A stretch of DNA of 38,614 nt from Agromyces mediolanus (GTDB taxonomy: Bacteria; Actinomycetota; Actinomycetes; Actinomycetales; Microbacteriaceae): contig NZ_BMRJ01000004.1 in assembly GCF_014648575.1 (NCBI RefSeq), positions 52,782 to 91,395 of the forward strand, written 5' to 3'. Shown one piece after another: positions 16,761 through 26,352 of this stretch (position 1 is the stretch's first letter; every line of letters begins with the position of its first letter). A model generated the notes under the pieces. It made no database searches. It was not told where the DNA came from and saw nothing but the letters and a program-made list of their open reading frames with translations. A program made the translations under genes and the position numbers.

Positions 16761-17891
16761 GTGCGGGTCGGAGTGATCGGTGGCGGGCAGCTCGCGAGGA
16801 TGATGATCCCTGCGGCGATCGAGCTCGGCGTCGAGCTCCGGGTGCTCGCCGAGGCCGAGGGCATGGCCGCCGAGCTCGCCGCGACGGCGGTGGGCGACTA
16901 CCGCGACGCCGAGTCGGTGCTGGCCTTCGCACGGGAGGTCGACGTCGTCACCTTCGACCACGAGCACGTCCCGCAGGACGTGCTGCACGCCCTCGTCGAC
17001 GCCGGCATCCCGGTGAACCCGGGCCCCGATGCGCTCCGCTTCGCGCAGGACAAGCTGCTCATGCGCGAGCGCCTCTCCGAACTCGGCCTGCCGGTGCCCG
17101 ACTGGGCCCGCGTCGAGACCGCGGAGGAGCTCGACCGCTTCATCGAGGCGCACGGCGGCTCGGCCGTCGTGAAGACCCCCCGCGGCGGCTACGACGGCAA
17201 GGGCGTGCGCGTCGTGCACGGTTCCGCCGAGGTCGCGGAATGGTTCGCCGCGCTCGCCGAGGACGGCCGGCCGGGCGCCCTCCTCGTCGAGGAGCTCGTC
17301 GAGTTCCGTCGCGAGCTCGCGCAGCTCGTCGCCCGTCGTCCCTCCGGCGAACTCGCGGCGTGGCCCGTCGTCGAGACCGTGCAGGTCGGCGGGGTCTGCA
17401 GCGAGGTGATCGCCCCGGCGCCGCGCTCCGCCGGCCGCCTCGCCGACGTCGCCGCCGACGTGGCCATCGCGATCGCCGAGGGCCTCGGCGTCACCGGCGT
17501 GCTCGCGGTCGAGCTCTTCGAGACGCACGACGACCGCGTGCTCGTCAACGAGCTCGCGATGCGCCCGCACAACAGCGGCCACTGGTCGATGGACGGCGCG
17601 ACGACCGGGCAGTTCGAGCAGCACCTCCGCGCCGTGCTCGACCTGCCGCTCGGCGGCACCGGCACCCACGACGCCTGGTCGGTCATGGTGAACATCCTCG
17701 GCGGCCCCGCCGAGGGCTCGCTCGCCGACCGCTACCCCGAGGCGCTCTCGGGTCACCCGACGGTGAAGGTGCACAACTACGGCAAGGCCCCGCGGCCCGG
17801 CCGCAAGATCGGGCACGTCACCGCAGTGGGCTCCGAACTCGACGACGTGGTCTACCAGGCCCGCGCCGCTGCGGCGGTGTTCCAGGACTGA
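16761..17891 (+). CDS. purK: N5-carboxyaminoimidazole ribonucleotide synthase
   Basis: A 376-residue ATP-grasp enzyme. It converts aminoimidazole ribonucleotide, ATP and bicarbonate to N5-CAIR in purine synthesis, the substrate of PurE. The N-terminus VGVIGGGQLARMM is diagnostic; DHEHVP, KTPRGGYDGKGV (ATP loop), ELVEFRRELAQLV, and NELAMRPHNSGHWS (metal and product site) follow in order. GTG 16761 is chosen: it begins the GGGQLARM fold and has AGAGG eight bases upstream. The stop codon overlaps the ATG of the acyltransferase in TGATG, so the two are translationally coupled. Confidence 0.95.
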   Translation: MRVGVIGGGQLARMMIPAAIELGVELRVLAEAEGMAAELAATAVGDYRDAESVLAFAREVDVVTFDHEHVPQDVLHALVDAGIPVNPGPDALRFAQDKLLMRERLSELGLPVPDWARVETAEELDRFIEAHGGSAVVKTPRGGYDGKGVRVVHGSAEVAEWFAALAEDGRPGALLVEELVEFRRELAQLVARRPSGELAAWPVVETVQVGGVCSEVIAPAPRSAGRLADVAADVAIAIAEGLGVTGVLAVELFETHDDRVLVNELAMRPHNSGHWSMDGATTGQFEQHLRAVLDLPLGGTGTHDAWSVMVNILGGPAEGSLADRYPEALSGHPTVKVHNYGKAPRPGRKIGHVTAVGSELDDVVYQARAAAAVFQD

Positions 17892-19135
17892 TGTCCGGCG
17901 CGATGACCGCATCGCTGGACTCGACGGCGCTGTCGTCGGCGCGATCCGGCGCGCCCGCGGGTGCGGGTGGAAGGGCCGGCGCCGGACGGGGCCGCTTCCT
18001 CGCGCTCGACGGGCTGCGCGGCATCGCGGCGCTCGTCGTCCTCGTGCACCACGCCCTGCTCCTGAACCCCTCGATCTCCTCGCTCTACGTCAAGGGCGGA
18101 AGCGCACCCGAACCGGGAACCGTGCTCTGGTGGCTCACATACAGCCCGCTGAAGCTCACGAACGCTGGGCACGAGGCGGTCACCGTGTTCTTCGTGCTGA
18201 GCGGCTTCGTGCTCGCGCTGCCGGTGCTGCGCGGCGGCTTCGACTGGGTGTCCTACTTCCCGCGTCGCATGGTGCGACTCGGATTGCCGGTCGCGGGCGC
18301 CGTCGCGTTCGCCGCGTTCCTCATCGCCGTGGTGCCGCGCCCGGCGGTCGAACGATTCTCGCCCTGGGTCGAGGAGCGCACGGCGAAGGAGCTCGACTGG
18401 CACCTCGTGCTGAACGCGCTGAACCTCTTCAACGGCTCGTACAAGCTCGACAACCCGCTGTGGTCGATCCAGTGGGAGATGATCTTCTCCGTCACGCTGC
18501 CCGTCTTCGTCGTGCTGGCGCTCGCGGTGCGCCGTTGGTGGCCGCTCGGCCTCGTCGCAGCCCTCGCGGGCGTCTGGGTCGGGGCCGAGACCGGGACGGC
18601 GGCGCTCGAGTACCTGCCGGTCTTCCTCATCGGCGTGCTCCTCGCGGCGAAGCTCGACGTGCTCGAGCGGGCGGCCGCCGCCATCAATCGCGGTCGCTGG
18701 GCGCCGTTCGCGTGGACGGGGCTGCTCGTCACGGCATGCGTGCTGCTGGTCCTCCGCTGGGAGCTCGGCGCCTTCGGCTCGATCGCCGCGTTCGCCCCGC
18801 TGCTCAAGGTCGTCGTCGTGATCGGGGCCGTGCTGCTCGTCTTCTGCTGCCTCGGCTCGCGCGGTGCGGCGGGCCCGCTCGGCTCCCGCCCTGTGCAGTT
18901 CCTCGCGCGCATCTCGTTCAGCCTCTACCTCGTGCACGTGCCGGTGATCGTGGCGCTCCGCTTCGCGCTGCCCGAGCTGCCGGCGCACTGGATCATGGCC
19001 CTCGGCATCCCGCTGTCCCTGCTCGTCGGCACGGTCTTCTACCGCATCGTCGAGGCGCCGTCCCACCGCGCCTCGGGGTGGGTGGGACGCCGGGCCTCGG
19101 CGCTGACGGCGAGCCTCGGGCGCAACCAGGGCTGA
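17891..19135 (+). CDS. Acyltransferase-3 family membrane protein
   Basis: A 414-residue integral membrane acyltransferase (OafA/WecH-like) with about ten helices. [20 protein letters not shown] contains the catalytic-site histidine of the family, and [20 protein letters not shown] and RRMVRLGLP follow as usual. Such enzymes move acetyl or other acyl groups from the cytoplasm onto surface glycans. The N-terminal 35 residues are Ala/Gly/Ser-rich and poorly conserved-looking; ATG 17903 is a second possible start. It sits between purK and purE and is coupled to purK, although its role fits the glycan genes further downstream. The acceptor is unknown. Confidence 0.88.
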   Translation: MSGAMTASLDSTALSSARSGAPAGAGGRAGAGRGRFLALDGLRGIAALVVLVHHALLLNPSISSLYVKGGSAPEPGTVLWWLTYSPLKLTNAGHEAVTVFFVLSGFVLALPVLRGGFDWVSYFPRRMVRLGLPVAGAVAFAAFLIAVVPRPAVERFSPWVEERTAKELDWHLVLNALNLFNGSYKLDNPLWSIQWEMIFSVTLPVFVVLALAVRRWWPLGLVAALAGVWVGAETGTAALEYLPVFLIGVLLAAKLDVLERAAAAINRGRWAPFAWTGLLVTACVLLVLRWELGAFGSIAAFAPLLKVVVVIGAVLLVFCCLGSRGAAGPLGSRPVQFLARISFSLYLVHVPVIVALRFALPELPAHWIMALGIPLSLLVGTVFYRIVEAPSHRASGWVGRRASALTASLGRNQG

Positions 19136-19174
19136 CGCGCGGCGTCGTTGCGGGCATCTCCCAGCCCTCGCCCC

Positions 19175-19180
19175 TACACT
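19175..19180 (+). promoter_or_regulatory. -10 element TACACT of purE
   Basis: TACACT ends seven bases before GTG 19188 and no ribosome binding site is present, so purE and the LCP gene behind it probably have their own leaderless promoter in addition to read-through from purK. Confidence 0.55.
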
Positions 19181-19187
19181 CGTTCGA

Positions 19188-19694
19188 GTGACTGAGACCT
19201 CTCCCGCTCCGCTCGTCGGCGTCGTCATGGGTTCCGACTCCGATTGGAACGTCATGCGCGAGGCATCCGAGCTGCTCGACGAGTTCGGCATCCCGCACGA
19301 GGTGGAGGTCGTCTCCGCCCACCGCACGCCCGAGAAGATGATCGACTACGGCAAGCGGGCCGCCGGCCGCGGGCTCAAGGTCATCATCGCCGGGGCCGGG
19401 GGAGCGGCGCACCTGCCCGGCATGCTCGCCTCCGTCACCACCCTGCCCGTCGTCGGCGTGCCCGTGCCGCTGTCCCGCCTCGACGGCCTCGACTCGCTGC
19501 TCTCCATCGTGCAGATGCCCGCCGGCGTGCCCGTCGCCACCGTCTCGATCGGCGGGGCGAAGAACGCCGGGCTCATCGCGACGAAGATCCTCGCGACGGC
19601 CGACCCGTCGCTCAGCGAGGCGCTCGCCGCCTACGCGACGGCGCTCGCGGAGCTCGTCGAGGAGAAGAACGAACGGCTGAAGCAGTCCCGATGA
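19188..19694 (+). CDS. purE: N5-carboxyaminoimidazole ribonucleotide mutase
   Basis: A 168-residue PurE class I mutase that turns N5-CAIR into CAIR in purine synthesis. [13 protein letters not shown] is the substrate phosphate loop, [14 protein letters not shown] holds the catalytic histidine, and [14 protein letters not shown] and [18 protein letters not shown] complete the family signature. It begins at GTG 19188 behind TACACT. Its stop overlaps the next start in ATGA. purK lies two genes upstream, split off by the acyltransferase gene. Confidence 0.95.
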   Translation: MTETSPAPLVGVVMGSDSDWNVMREASELLDEFGIPHEVEVVSAHRTPEKMIDYGKRAAGRGLKVIIAGAGGAAHLPGMLASVTTLPVVGVPVPLSRLDGLDSLLSIVQMPAGVPVATVSIGGAKNAGLIATKILATADPSLSEALAAYATALAELVEEKNERLKQSR

Positions 19695-21073
19695 GCCTCG
19701 CCGCCAGCCCGATCCGGTACCCGGACGTCGCCTCGCGCCCGCTGATGACCCGGCGGGGCTGGTGGCTCGTCGTGCTGAACTTCCTCATCCCCGGCTCGCC
19801 GCAGGTGCTCGCAGGCAGTCGGCGGCTCGGCCGCTTCGGCCTCGGCGCGACGCTCGTGCTGTGGCTGCTGCTCGTCGCGGCGCTCGTCTGCTGGTTCGTC
19901 TGGCCGACCGTGGTGTTCAGCGCCGTCTCGATGGCCTGGTCGCTCTGGATCCTCGCCGCAGTCCTCGTGTTCTACGCGGTGCTCTGGGTCGTCCTGACCT
20001 TCGACACGCTGCGGATCGTCCGACTGGTGAAGACCGCCCCGTCGGCTCGCGGCTGGATCGCCGGCCTCACGACGGTGCTGATGATCGCGCTGTCCGGAGG
20101 CGCCTCGTACGGTGCGTATCTCGCGTTCACCGCGAGCGGCTTCCTCAACTCGGTGTTCATCGCCGGCCCCACGGAGCCGCCGGACGAGAACGGCCGCTAC
20201 AACATCCTGCTGCTCGGCGGAGACTCCGGCCCCGACCGTGAGGGGATGCGACCCGACAGTATGTCGGTCGTCTCCATCGACGCCGACACCGGGCACGCCG
20301 TGATGATCGGCCTGCCCCGTGACCTCGAGGACGTCCCCTTCCCCGACGACTCGCCGCTCGCCCAGGTCTATCCCGAGGGCTACGGCGCGATCGACGGCTG
20401 CGAGGTCGACGTGTGCATGCTGAACTCGATCTACACCGAGGTGGAGCTGAAGAGCCCCGAGATGTACCCGGACGCGGTGGCACGCGGCAGCGAGCCCGGC
20501 ATCGAGGGCATGCGCGACGCCGCCGAGGGGGTCACCGGCCTCGACATCCAGTACTACGTGCTCATCGACATGCAGGGCTTCGAGCAGCTCATCAACGCGC
20601 TCGGCGGCGTCGACATCAACGTCGAGACGCGCATCCCCATCGGCGGCGACGAGGACAACGACGGCGTCGACGGCTGGATCGAGCCGGGCCAGCAGCACCT
20701 CGACGGCTACCACGCGCTCTGGTACGGTCGGGCGCGCTACGGCGTGGCCGGCGGCGACTACGAGCGGATGGCCCGCCAGCGGGTCCTGCAGGAGGCGATC
20801 CTGCACCAGTTCACGCCGGGGAACGTGCTCGCGAAGTTCCAGGACGTGGCCTCGGCCGGCGCCGACACGGTGAAGACGGACATCCCGCAGTCGATGCTCG
20901 GCTACTTCGCGAACCTCGCGATGAAGACGAAGGAGCTGCCGATCGGGCAGGTCGAACTCGTCCCGGACAACGGGGTCGACCCGACGGATCCGGACTTCGA
21001 GTACATCCGCTCGCTCATCGCCCAGGCCCTCGTGCCGCCGAGCCCGGACCCGAGCGAACAGCCCGCCGGCTGA
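19691..21073 (+). CDS. LytR-CpsA-Psr (LCP) family cell-wall glycopolymer transferase
   Basis: A 460-residue membrane-anchored enzyme. Three to four hydrophobic segments fill residues 15-150, more than the single anchor of most LCP proteins. The extracytoplasmic LCP domain starts near [10 protein letters not shown] and shows [34 protein letters not shown] and [17 protein letters not shown], whose Arg and Asp residues bind the polyprenyl pyrophosphate and metal. LCP proteins transfer glycopolymers from lipid carrier to peptidoglycan. ATGA overlap couples it to purE. Its place next to the surface-glycan genes makes it the likely ligase for that polymer. Confidence 0.92.
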   Translation: MSLAASPIRYPDVASRPLMTRRGWWLVVLNFLIPGSPQVLAGSRRLGRFGLGATLVLWLLLVAALVCWFVWPTVVFSAVSMAWSLWILAAVLVFYAVLWVVLTFDTLRIVRLVKTAPSARGWIAGLTTVLMIALSGGASYGAYLAFTASGFLNSVFIAGPTEPPDENGRYNILLLGGDSGPDREGMRPDSMSVVSIDADTGHAVMIGLPRDLEDVPFPDDSPLAQVYPEGYGAIDGCEVDVCMLNSIYTEVELKSPEMYPDAVARGSEPGIEGMRDAAEGVTGLDIQYYVLIDMQGFEQLINALGGVDINVETRIPIGGDEDNDGVDGWIEPGQQHLDGYHALWYGRARYGVAGGDYERMARQRVLQEAILHQFTPGNVLAKFQDVASAGADTVKTDIPQSMLGYFANLAMKTKELPIGQVELVPDNGVDPTDPDFEYIRSLIAQALVPPSPDPSEQPAG

Positions 21074-21077
21074 GGCT

Positions 21078-21094
21078 CGTCCGTCGCTCGGACG
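21078..21094. terminator. Small hairpin between convergent genes
   Basis: CGTCC (21078-21082) and GGACG (21090-21094) pair around seven bases in the 22-bp gap between the LCP gene and the convergent glycosyltransferase gene. Weak, but it is the only structure there. Confidence 0.3.
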
Positions 21095-21095
21095 C

Positions 21096-22238
21096 TCAGA
21101 GGTCGGCGTGCAGCTGCCAGACCCGCTCCCCGGCGTCCTGCCAGCTGAACGCGCGCGCGCGGTCGGCGGCGGTCAGCGAGAGCCGTGCCGCGAGCTCGCG
21201 ATCCTCGGCGACCCGGGTGATGGCGGCGGCCAGCCGGTCGGCGAAGCCGTCGGAGCCGCCGACGCCGACGGCGACGGACAGGCCGGCGCCCGCGGCGATC
21301 TCCTGGTGCGCGGGCGCGTCGGAGTGGATGACGGGCGCGCCGAGGCTGAACGCCTCGATGAGCCACGTGCCGCTGGCCTCGTCGTGCGCCGGCGCGACCA
21401 CCGCCGTCGCGCGGCCGAGCACGACCGCGAGATCCGCGGGGTCGAGGGCGTCCAGTCGGACCAGTCGATCGGCGCGGACGCCGTTCTCCTCCGCGACGGT
21501 GACGAGGTGCTGGTCGCCCCAGCTCTCCGGGCCGAGCACCACGAGCGGGAGTTCGGGGACGCCCGTCCGGCCGAGCGCGGCGAGCACATCGACGAGACCC
21601 TTCCGGGGTTCGAGCGTGCCCTGGACGAGGAGGTACTCGGCGGGGAGCCCGAGTCGCTCCGCTCGAGCGCCGGCGTCCGGTCCGAGCACGAGTCCGGTCC
21701 GGGGCGCGGTGCCGATGACCCGGAGCCGCTCACCGAAGTCGACGATCATCGAGAGCTGGTCGGCGAGCGCGTGCGTCGGCACGACGACGGCGTCCGCGTG
21801 CTTGCGGGCCCGCTTCAGCATGCCCTTCTGCCACGCGACAGCCGTCGAGCTCATCGCCTCCGGGTTCGTCCAGGCGAGGACGTCGTGGACCGTGACGACC
21901 GTCTGATCGCCGGCACGCCGATCGTGCTTGCGCAGCGGGGCGAACAGGCCGGTGCCGTGGATCATCCCGCCGCCGGGCGAGGTGGTGAGGCCGAGCTGCC
22001 AGGCAGCGGCGAGCTCGCGCCGGGCCAGGCTCGTCTTGTAGAGGTCCGCGAGTCCGGGCAGGGCCGCGCGCACCCGCTCGTAGTCCGCCTCTGGAGACGA
22101 GGAGACGATGCCCTCGACCGCGCAATCGGGCGGCGTCGTGCGGATGACGGCGCGGGTCAGCTCCTCCGTGTAGCGGCCCAATGCGCCGGGTACCGGGGCG
22201 ATGAGCTGATCGACGACGACGCGCAGGGTGACGGGCAT
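21096..22238 (-). CDS. GT-B glycosyltransferase (GT4-like)
   Basis: A 380-residue glycosyltransferase with two Rossmann domains. The N-terminal domain has the acceptor-side features GALGRYTEELTRAV and VVTVHDVLAW; the C-terminal nucleotide-sugar domain has YLLVQGTLEPRKGL and then DEASGTWLIEAFSLGAPVI, the E-x7-E region of the GT4 family. It acts in the cytoplasm or at the inner membrane face on a lipid-linked glycan; donor and acceptor are not predictable. ATG 22238 has an excellent ribosome binding site (GAGGAGG, five bases away), unlike most genes here. It is a one-gene transcript convergent with the LCP gene. Confidence 0.88.
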   Translation of the reverse strand: MPVTLRVVVDQLIAPVPGALGRYTEELTRAVIRTTPPDCAVEGIVSSSPEADYERVRAALPGLADLYKTSLARRELAAAWQLGLTTSPGGGMIHGTGLFAPLRKHDRRAGDQTVVTVHDVLAWTNPEAMSSTAVAWQKGMLKRARKHADAVVVPTHALADQLSMIVDFGERLRVIGTAPRTGLVLGPDAGARAERLGLPAEYLLVQGTLEPRKGLVDVLAALGRTGVPELPLVVLGPESWGDQHLVTVAEENGVRADRLVRLDALDPADLAVVLGRATAVVAPAHDEASGTWLIEAFSLGAPVIHSDAPAHQEIAAGAGLSVAVGVGGSDGFADRLAAAITRVAEDRELAARLSLTAADRARAFSWQDAGERVWQLHADL

Positions 22239-22258
22239 CGGACCTCCTCAGACGAGCC

Positions 22259-22264
22259 AAGCTA
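22259..22264 (-). promoter_or_regulatory. -10 element TAGCTT of the GT-B gene
   Basis: TAGCTT on the minus strand would place the transcript start about 15 nt before ATG 22238, just ahead of GAGGAGG. Confidence 0.4.
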
Positions 22265-22354
22265 TCACCCCGAGCTGCGCGAGGCGCCCGGCCGGCCCCG
22301 GGGCGAGAGCCGAGACCGGTCGAATCGGTTGTGGCTCCTTTCAGGCAGTTCGAT

Positions 22355-22360
22355 TACCCT
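22355..22360 (+). promoter_or_regulatory. -10 element TACCCT upstream of the SGNH acyltransferase
   Basis: TACCCT in a relatively A/T-rich patch would start a transcript near 22367, 33-51 nt before the two candidate start codons. TTGTGG at 22329 is too far away (20 bp) to be a good -35. Confidence 0.35.
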
Positions 22361-22417
22361 GTATCGAAATCAGCCTTGCTCTCGGGCTTCCCCCACTGCA
22401 TGAGAGCGATTTCACAC

Positions 22418-24439
22418 ATGACTCTTCGCGTAACCCCCGACGCGCCGAGCCGGGACGTTCAGAGCGCCCCGCAGCTGCGCTATCGACACGACCTCGACGG
22501 GCTCCGGGCGCTCGCCGTGCTCCTCATCGTCGTCTACCACGTCTGGGTCGGGCGCGTCTCGGGCGGCGTCGACGTGTTCCTGATGCTCTCGGCGTTCTTC
22601 CTCACCGCGTCGTTCGCGAAGCGCGCGGAGGCCGGCGGCGCGATCGCCCCGCTCGCGTACTGGACGAAGACGTTCAAGCGACTCCTCCCGGCGGCCGCGG
22701 TCGTCCTGCTCGGGGTGCTGGTGGCCACCGCGCTGTTGCTCCCGGCGACGCGTTGGCCGACGATCTGGTCCCAGACGGTCGCCTCGCTGTTCTACTTCCA
22801 GAACTGGGAGCTCGCCACGACCGCGGTCGACTACTACGCCCCGCACGGCGCGATGCTGAGCCCGCTGCAGCACTTCTGGTCGATGTCGATCCAGGGGCAG
22901 ATCTTCGTGCTCTGGCCGATCCTCATCCTCGGCGGCACGCTGCTCGCGCGACGACTGGGCCGCTCCGTGCGGCTCACGCTCGTCGCGGTCTTCGGCGTCG
23001 TCTTCGCCGCCTCCTTGAGCTACTCCGTCGTGATCACCGCGGCGAACCAGCAGTGGGCGTACTTCGACACGGGCGCACGGCTCTGGGAGTTCGCCCTGGG
23101 CTCGCTCGTGGCGCTCGTGCTGCCGTTCGTCCGGCTCCCCGAGCCGGTGCGCGCGGTGCTCGGCTGGGCCGGCCTCGCCGGCATCGTGCTCTGCGGGGTG
23201 CTCTTCGACGTGGAAGGCGGCTTCCCCGGCTACCTCGCCCTCTGGCCGACGATGTGCGCGGCCATGCTCATCGTCTCCGGGAGCTCGCCGACGAGCTTCG
23301 GCCCAGACCGGCTCCTGGCCTTCGGCCCGCTCCGCTGGCTCGGCAACTCGGCGTACGCGCTCTACCTGGTGCACTGGCCGATCCTGGTGTTCTGGATGGC
23401 GCTGGCCGGCCGGGGCGACCCCGGACCGCTCGCCGGGGCGGGGATCATCGGCGTATCGATCGCGCTCGCGATCGTGATCCACCTGCTCGTCGAGCGTCCG
23501 CTCCGCGAGTTCTCCTGGGGCAACCGGACGAAGCGCAACGGGCTGGTCGTGGTTGCGGCCAGCGTCGTGGCGGTCGTGGTCCCGCTCGGTTCTTGGCAGC
23601 TCCAGGAGCAAGCCGAAGCCGAGGCGCTGATCGCGGCGGGCGAGCACCCGGGGGCGATCGCGCTCGATCCTCTGATCGCCGATCGCTTCGTTCCCACCGT
23701 CGAGCCGATCCCGGCGGCGACGATGTTGGACAGCGAGTGGGTGTCCCTCCCCGAGTCCTGCAGCGGCAGGTTCGCGACGAACGACCCGCTCCTCGTCGAA
23801 GGATGCGCGCAGTCGATTGAGATCGGAGACCCCGCGGCGACGGTCGTGGTCGTCGGAGACTCCCACAGTGAACAGATGATGGGTGCGCTCATCCCGATCG
23901 CGGAGGAGTCGGGCTGGCAGTTGGTCTCGGTCCTCCGTGGCGGCTGTTCCTTCGGCACGGAGGGGAAGTGCCCGGAATGGAGCTCGGCGGCCCTCGCGTA
24001 CGTGCTGGATGTAGCGCCGGACGCCGTCTTCACCGTCGGCACCGCCGCGGAGGTCGACGGCCCGGACGAGCAGCTCACGTCCGGCCTCGACGATGTCGCG
24101 ATCCAGCTCACCGACCGAGGCATCAACCTCATCGCGGTCCGTGACAACCCGCGCTTCGGCCACAACATGTACGAGTGCGCGCTCGAGGCGCTCTCCAGCG
24201 GCGCGTCCTGCAGTGTGCCGCGGGCGCTGGCGCTGGCCGACGAGAGCCCGCTCGACGCCATTGGCAGCATCGACGGGGTGTACCTCGTAGACTTCACTGA
24301 GGAGCTGTGTCCGGACGGTGACTGCCGGGCAGTCCTCGGCAACGTCTTCGTCTACCTCGATGACAATCATCTGACGGGGACGTACGCGAGGAGCCTCGCC
24401 GGCTCCCTGCAGTTGCAGCTGGCGGGGGTCATCCCCTAA
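22418..24439 (+). CDS. OafA-type acyltransferase with C-terminal SGNH domain
   Basis: A 673-residue protein in two parts. Residues 15-380 are a membrane acyltransferase-3 domain (RYRHDLDGLRALAVLLIVVY, with the conserved histidine in YHVWVG, then GVDVFLMLSAFFLTASF and YLVHWPILVFW). After a last helix, residues 430-673 form an extracytoplasmic SGNH domain with VVVVGDSHSEQMMG as the Ser block and LDDNHLTGTYAR as the Asp-x2-His block. Such fusions O-acetylate surface polysaccharides. Six cysteines in the outer domain may form disulfides. ATG 22418 follows a weak GAGAG; ATG 22400 is an alternative. It heads a run of three glycan genes on this strand. Confidence 0.9.
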   Translation: MTLRVTPDAPSRDVQSAPQLRYRHDLDGLRALAVLLIVVYHVWVGRVSGGVDVFLMLSAFFLTASFAKRAEAGGAIAPLAYWTKTFKRLLPAAAVVLLGVLVATALLLPATRWPTIWSQTVASLFYFQNWELATTAVDYYAPHGAMLSPLQHFWSMSIQGQIFVLWPILILGGTLLARRLGRSVRLTLVAVFGVVFAASLSYSVVITAANQQWAYFDTGARLWEFALGSLVALVLPFVRLPEPVRAVLGWAGLAGIVLCGVLFDVEGGFPGYLALWPTMCAAMLIVSGSSPTSFGPDRLLAFGPLRWLGNSAYALYLVHWPILVFWMALAGRGDPGPLAGAGIIGVSIALAIVIHLLVERPLREFSWGNRTKRNGLVVVAASVVAVVVPLGSWQLQEQAEAEALIAAGEHPGAIALDPLIADRFVPTVEPIPAATMLDSEWVSLPESCSGRFATNDPLLVEGCAQSIEIGDPAATVVVVGDSHSEQMMGALIPIAEESGWQLVSVLRGGCSFGTEGKCPEWSSAALAYVLDVAPDAVFTVGTAAEVDGPDEQLTSGLDDVAIQLTDRGINLIAVRDNPRFGHNMYECALEALSSGASCSVPRALALADESPLDAIGSIDGVYLVDFTEELCPDGDCRAVLGNVFVYLDDNHLTGTYARSLAGSLQLQLAGVIP

Positions 24440-24449
24440 GCGGGACAGC

Positions 24450-24461
24450 TGCTCCGGAGCA
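24450..24461 (+). other. Perfect 12-bp palindrome between glycan genes
   Basis: TGCTCCGGAGCA is a loop-free palindrome in the 61-bp gap after the SGNH acyltransferase. It could be a protein binding site; without a loop it is a poor terminator. The rest of the gap ends in GGAAGAG before ATG 24501. Confidence 0.3.
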
Positions 24462-24500
24462 ACCGCCAGGTCGCCATGGGAACCAACTGGAAGAGAGCAG

Positions 24501-25463
24501 ATGTCGGAACGATCGGGCGGGCGTCTGGTGACGGCAGTCATCGTCGCGCACAACCGGCGGGATCTGCTCGCCGAGACGCTCGACGCTCTCGCGGGGCAGA
24601 CTCGGGCGCTCGACCGCGTCGTCGTCGTCGACAACGCTTCCACGGATGACTCGGCAGCCGTCGCCGCGTCGTACATCGACCGACTCCCGCTGGATGTCGT
24701 CCGGCTCGAGCGGAACACGGGCGGCGCCGGCGGCTTCGCAGCGGGGATGGCGGTCGCACTCGACGCGGAACCGGCGGACTGGATCTGGCTGATGGACGAC
24801 GACACCGTCCCTGAGCCCGAGGCTCTGGCCGCCCTACTCGGCGTCGTCGAGCCGGGAGGATACGCCGTCGGCGGGTCGCGAGTCGTGTGGGTCGACGGCC
24901 GCGAGCATCCCATGAACACGCCGCGGAGCAAGCCGTTCGCGTCGCGTGGCGAGCGGAGCGCCGCCGAGCGCTACGGGTCGGTGCCCATCCGAACGACGTC
25001 GTTCGTCTCGATGCTCATTCGCGCCGACGTGGTCCGTCAGATCGGCCTGCCGATCGCCGACTACTTCATTTGGAATGACGACTTCGAGTACTCGGCGCGC
25101 GCGCTCCGGGGACGGCGGGGCGTGCACGTCCCCGCGTCCGTCGTCGTTCACAAGACGAAGGAACTCGCGTCCACCGACGCGGACCCCGGCGAACGGTTCT
25201 TCTTCGAGGTGCGGAACAAGCTGTGGCTGTTCCGCTTCTCCCAAGGCCTCACCGTCCCGGAGAAAGTGATGTACGGAGCATCCAGCGTTCGCCGTTGGCT
25301 TCGGACCTATCTCCGTTCCCGAGAGCGTTCCGTCATCGCGGACGGTTGGAGGCGAGGCCGCCGCGACGGGCTCCGTAGCCGGCCCCGACGTAACGCGCAG
25401 GCGTTGTCCGGTCTGGGGCAGGTGACGATCGCCGTCGAGGCCTTCGACGGAGTCGAGCGGTGA
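24501..25463 (+). CDS. GT2 glycosyltransferase, GlfT1/rhamnosyl-transferase-like
   Basis: A 320-residue GT-A enzyme. TAVIVAHNRRDLLAETLDAL and VVVDNASTDDS bind the nucleotide, the metal site is WLMDDDTVPEPEA (D99-D101), NTGGAGGFAAGM is typical of galactofuranosyl- and rhamnosyl-transferases, and YFIWNDDFEYSARA followed by VVHKTK supplies the catalytic region. The resemblance to GlfT1-type enzymes, which put the first Galf on a linker sugar, fits the nearby GlfT2-like and Glf genes, but acceptor and donor are not proven. GGAAGAG precedes ATG 24501. It overlaps the next gene by four bases (GTGA). Confidence 0.87.
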   Translation: MSERSGGRLVTAVIVAHNRRDLLAETLDALAGQTRALDRVVVVDNASTDDSAAVAASYIDRLPLDVVRLERNTGGAGGFAAGMAVALDAEPADWIWLMDDDTVPEPEALAALLGVVEPGGYAVGGSRVVWVDGREHPMNTPRSKPFASRGERSAAERYGSVPIRTTSFVSMLIRADVVRQIGLPIADYFIWNDDFEYSARALRGRRGVHVPASVVVHKTKELASTDADPGERFFFEVRNKLWLFRFSQGLTVPEKVMYGASSVRRWLRTYLRSRERSVIADGWRRGRRDGLRSRPRRNAQALSGLGQVTIAVEAFDGVER

Positions 25464-26290
25464 GCGAGTTCAGCCTGCTGATGTCCGTCTACAGCGGGGA
25501 CGACGCCGCGCACTTCCGGCGGGCCTTCCTCTCCGCGGTGCACGAGCAGACCAGGCGGCCCTCGCAGGTCGTACTCGTACAGGACGGACCGGTTCCCGAC
25601 GAGCTCGCGCTCGAGATTTCCCGACGGATCGCCGAGAGCCCGGTGGAGACGACGTTCCACGTCTTCGAGCGCAACACCGGCCTCGCCAGCGCGCTTTCGA
25701 CGGGTCTCGGGCTCGCGCGTTTCGATGTCGTCGCACGAATGGACGCCGACGACATCTCGCTGCCCGAACGATTCGAACGCCAGCTCCCCGAGATCGAAGC
25801 CGGCGCCGACCTCGTCGGAACCGGAATGCTCGAGTTCCTCGACGACATCGGCAGCATCGTGGGACGCCGGGTCCCTCCTTCGGGGCAGGAACGGATCGCG
25901 AGCTACGCGCGGTTCCACGACCCCTTCTCCCATCCGACCGTGGTGTACCGCCGTGCCGCGGTCGAGGCCGCAGGTGGCTACCAGCCCATGGGGCTGATGG
26001 AGGACTACTGGCTGTTCGCGCGCATGATCCAGTCCGGGGCGACGGTCGCGAACCTCACCGAGCCGCTCGTGATGTATCGAGTGGGGGCGGGCGCGTACGC
26101 CCGCCGTGGCGGGTTCGCGCAGCTTCGAAGCGAGCTCGCGCTTCAACGTGCCTTCCGTCGCATCGGGTTCACGACGCCCATGCAGTATTTGCGCAATGTC
26201 GCCGTCCGGGGCGCGTACCGTTTCGTCCCGGTGGGGGTGCGGAAGATCGCGTACCGACGATTCATCGCGCGCGGCGGATCCGCAGGCTGA
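25460..26290 (+). CDS. GT2 glycosyltransferase
   Basis: A 276-residue GT-A glycosyltransferase starting at GTG 25460 in a GTGA overlap with the gene before, hence translationally coupled. FSLLMSVYSGDDAAHFRRAF opens the nucleotide-binding domain, VVLVQDGP follows, the metal site is ARMDADDIS (D95-x-D97-D98), and GGYQPMGLMEDYWLFARM carries the catalytic ED motif common in EpsE-like and amylovoran-type transferases. The sugar is unknown; a role in the same surface polymer as its neighbours is inferred from the operon. Confidence 0.87.
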   Translation: MSEFSLLMSVYSGDDAAHFRRAFLSAVHEQTRRPSQVVLVQDGPVPDELALEISRRIAESPVETTFHVFERNTGLASALSTGLGLARFDVVARMDADDISLPERFERQLPEIEAGADLVGTGMLEFLDDIGSIVGRRVPPSGQERIASYARFHDPFSHPTVVYRRAAVEAAGGYQPMGLMEDYWLFARMIQSGATVANLTEPLVMYRVGAGAYARRGGFAQLRSELALQRAFRRIGFTTPMQYLRNVAVRGAYRFVPVGVRKIAYRRFIARGGSAG

Positions 26291-26295
26291 TGCCG

Positions 26296-26312
26296 ACCCG
26301 CTGACTGCGGGT
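26296..26312. terminator. Hairpin between convergent glycan genes
   Basis: ACCCGC (26296-26301) and GCGGGT (26307-26312) pair around TGACT, six bases after the GT2 stop codon. A run of eight C (26323-26330) follows. The 62-bp gap to the end of the GlfT2-like gene holds nothing else. Confidence 0.45.
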
Positions 26313-26352
26313 GACAGATTTGCCCCCCCCGCACCGCGCGCGGCAGGTCGGA

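Noticed and set aside
22412..24931. Long minus-strand open frame opposite the SGNH acyltransferase
   Set aside because: Composition is dominated by Arg, Glu and Asp with no domain; the plus strand encodes a complete acyltransferase-SGNH protein.
26323..26330. Run of eight C as a phase-variation tract
   Set aside because: It is in a non-coding gap between two convergent stop codons, so length changes would not alter a protein.
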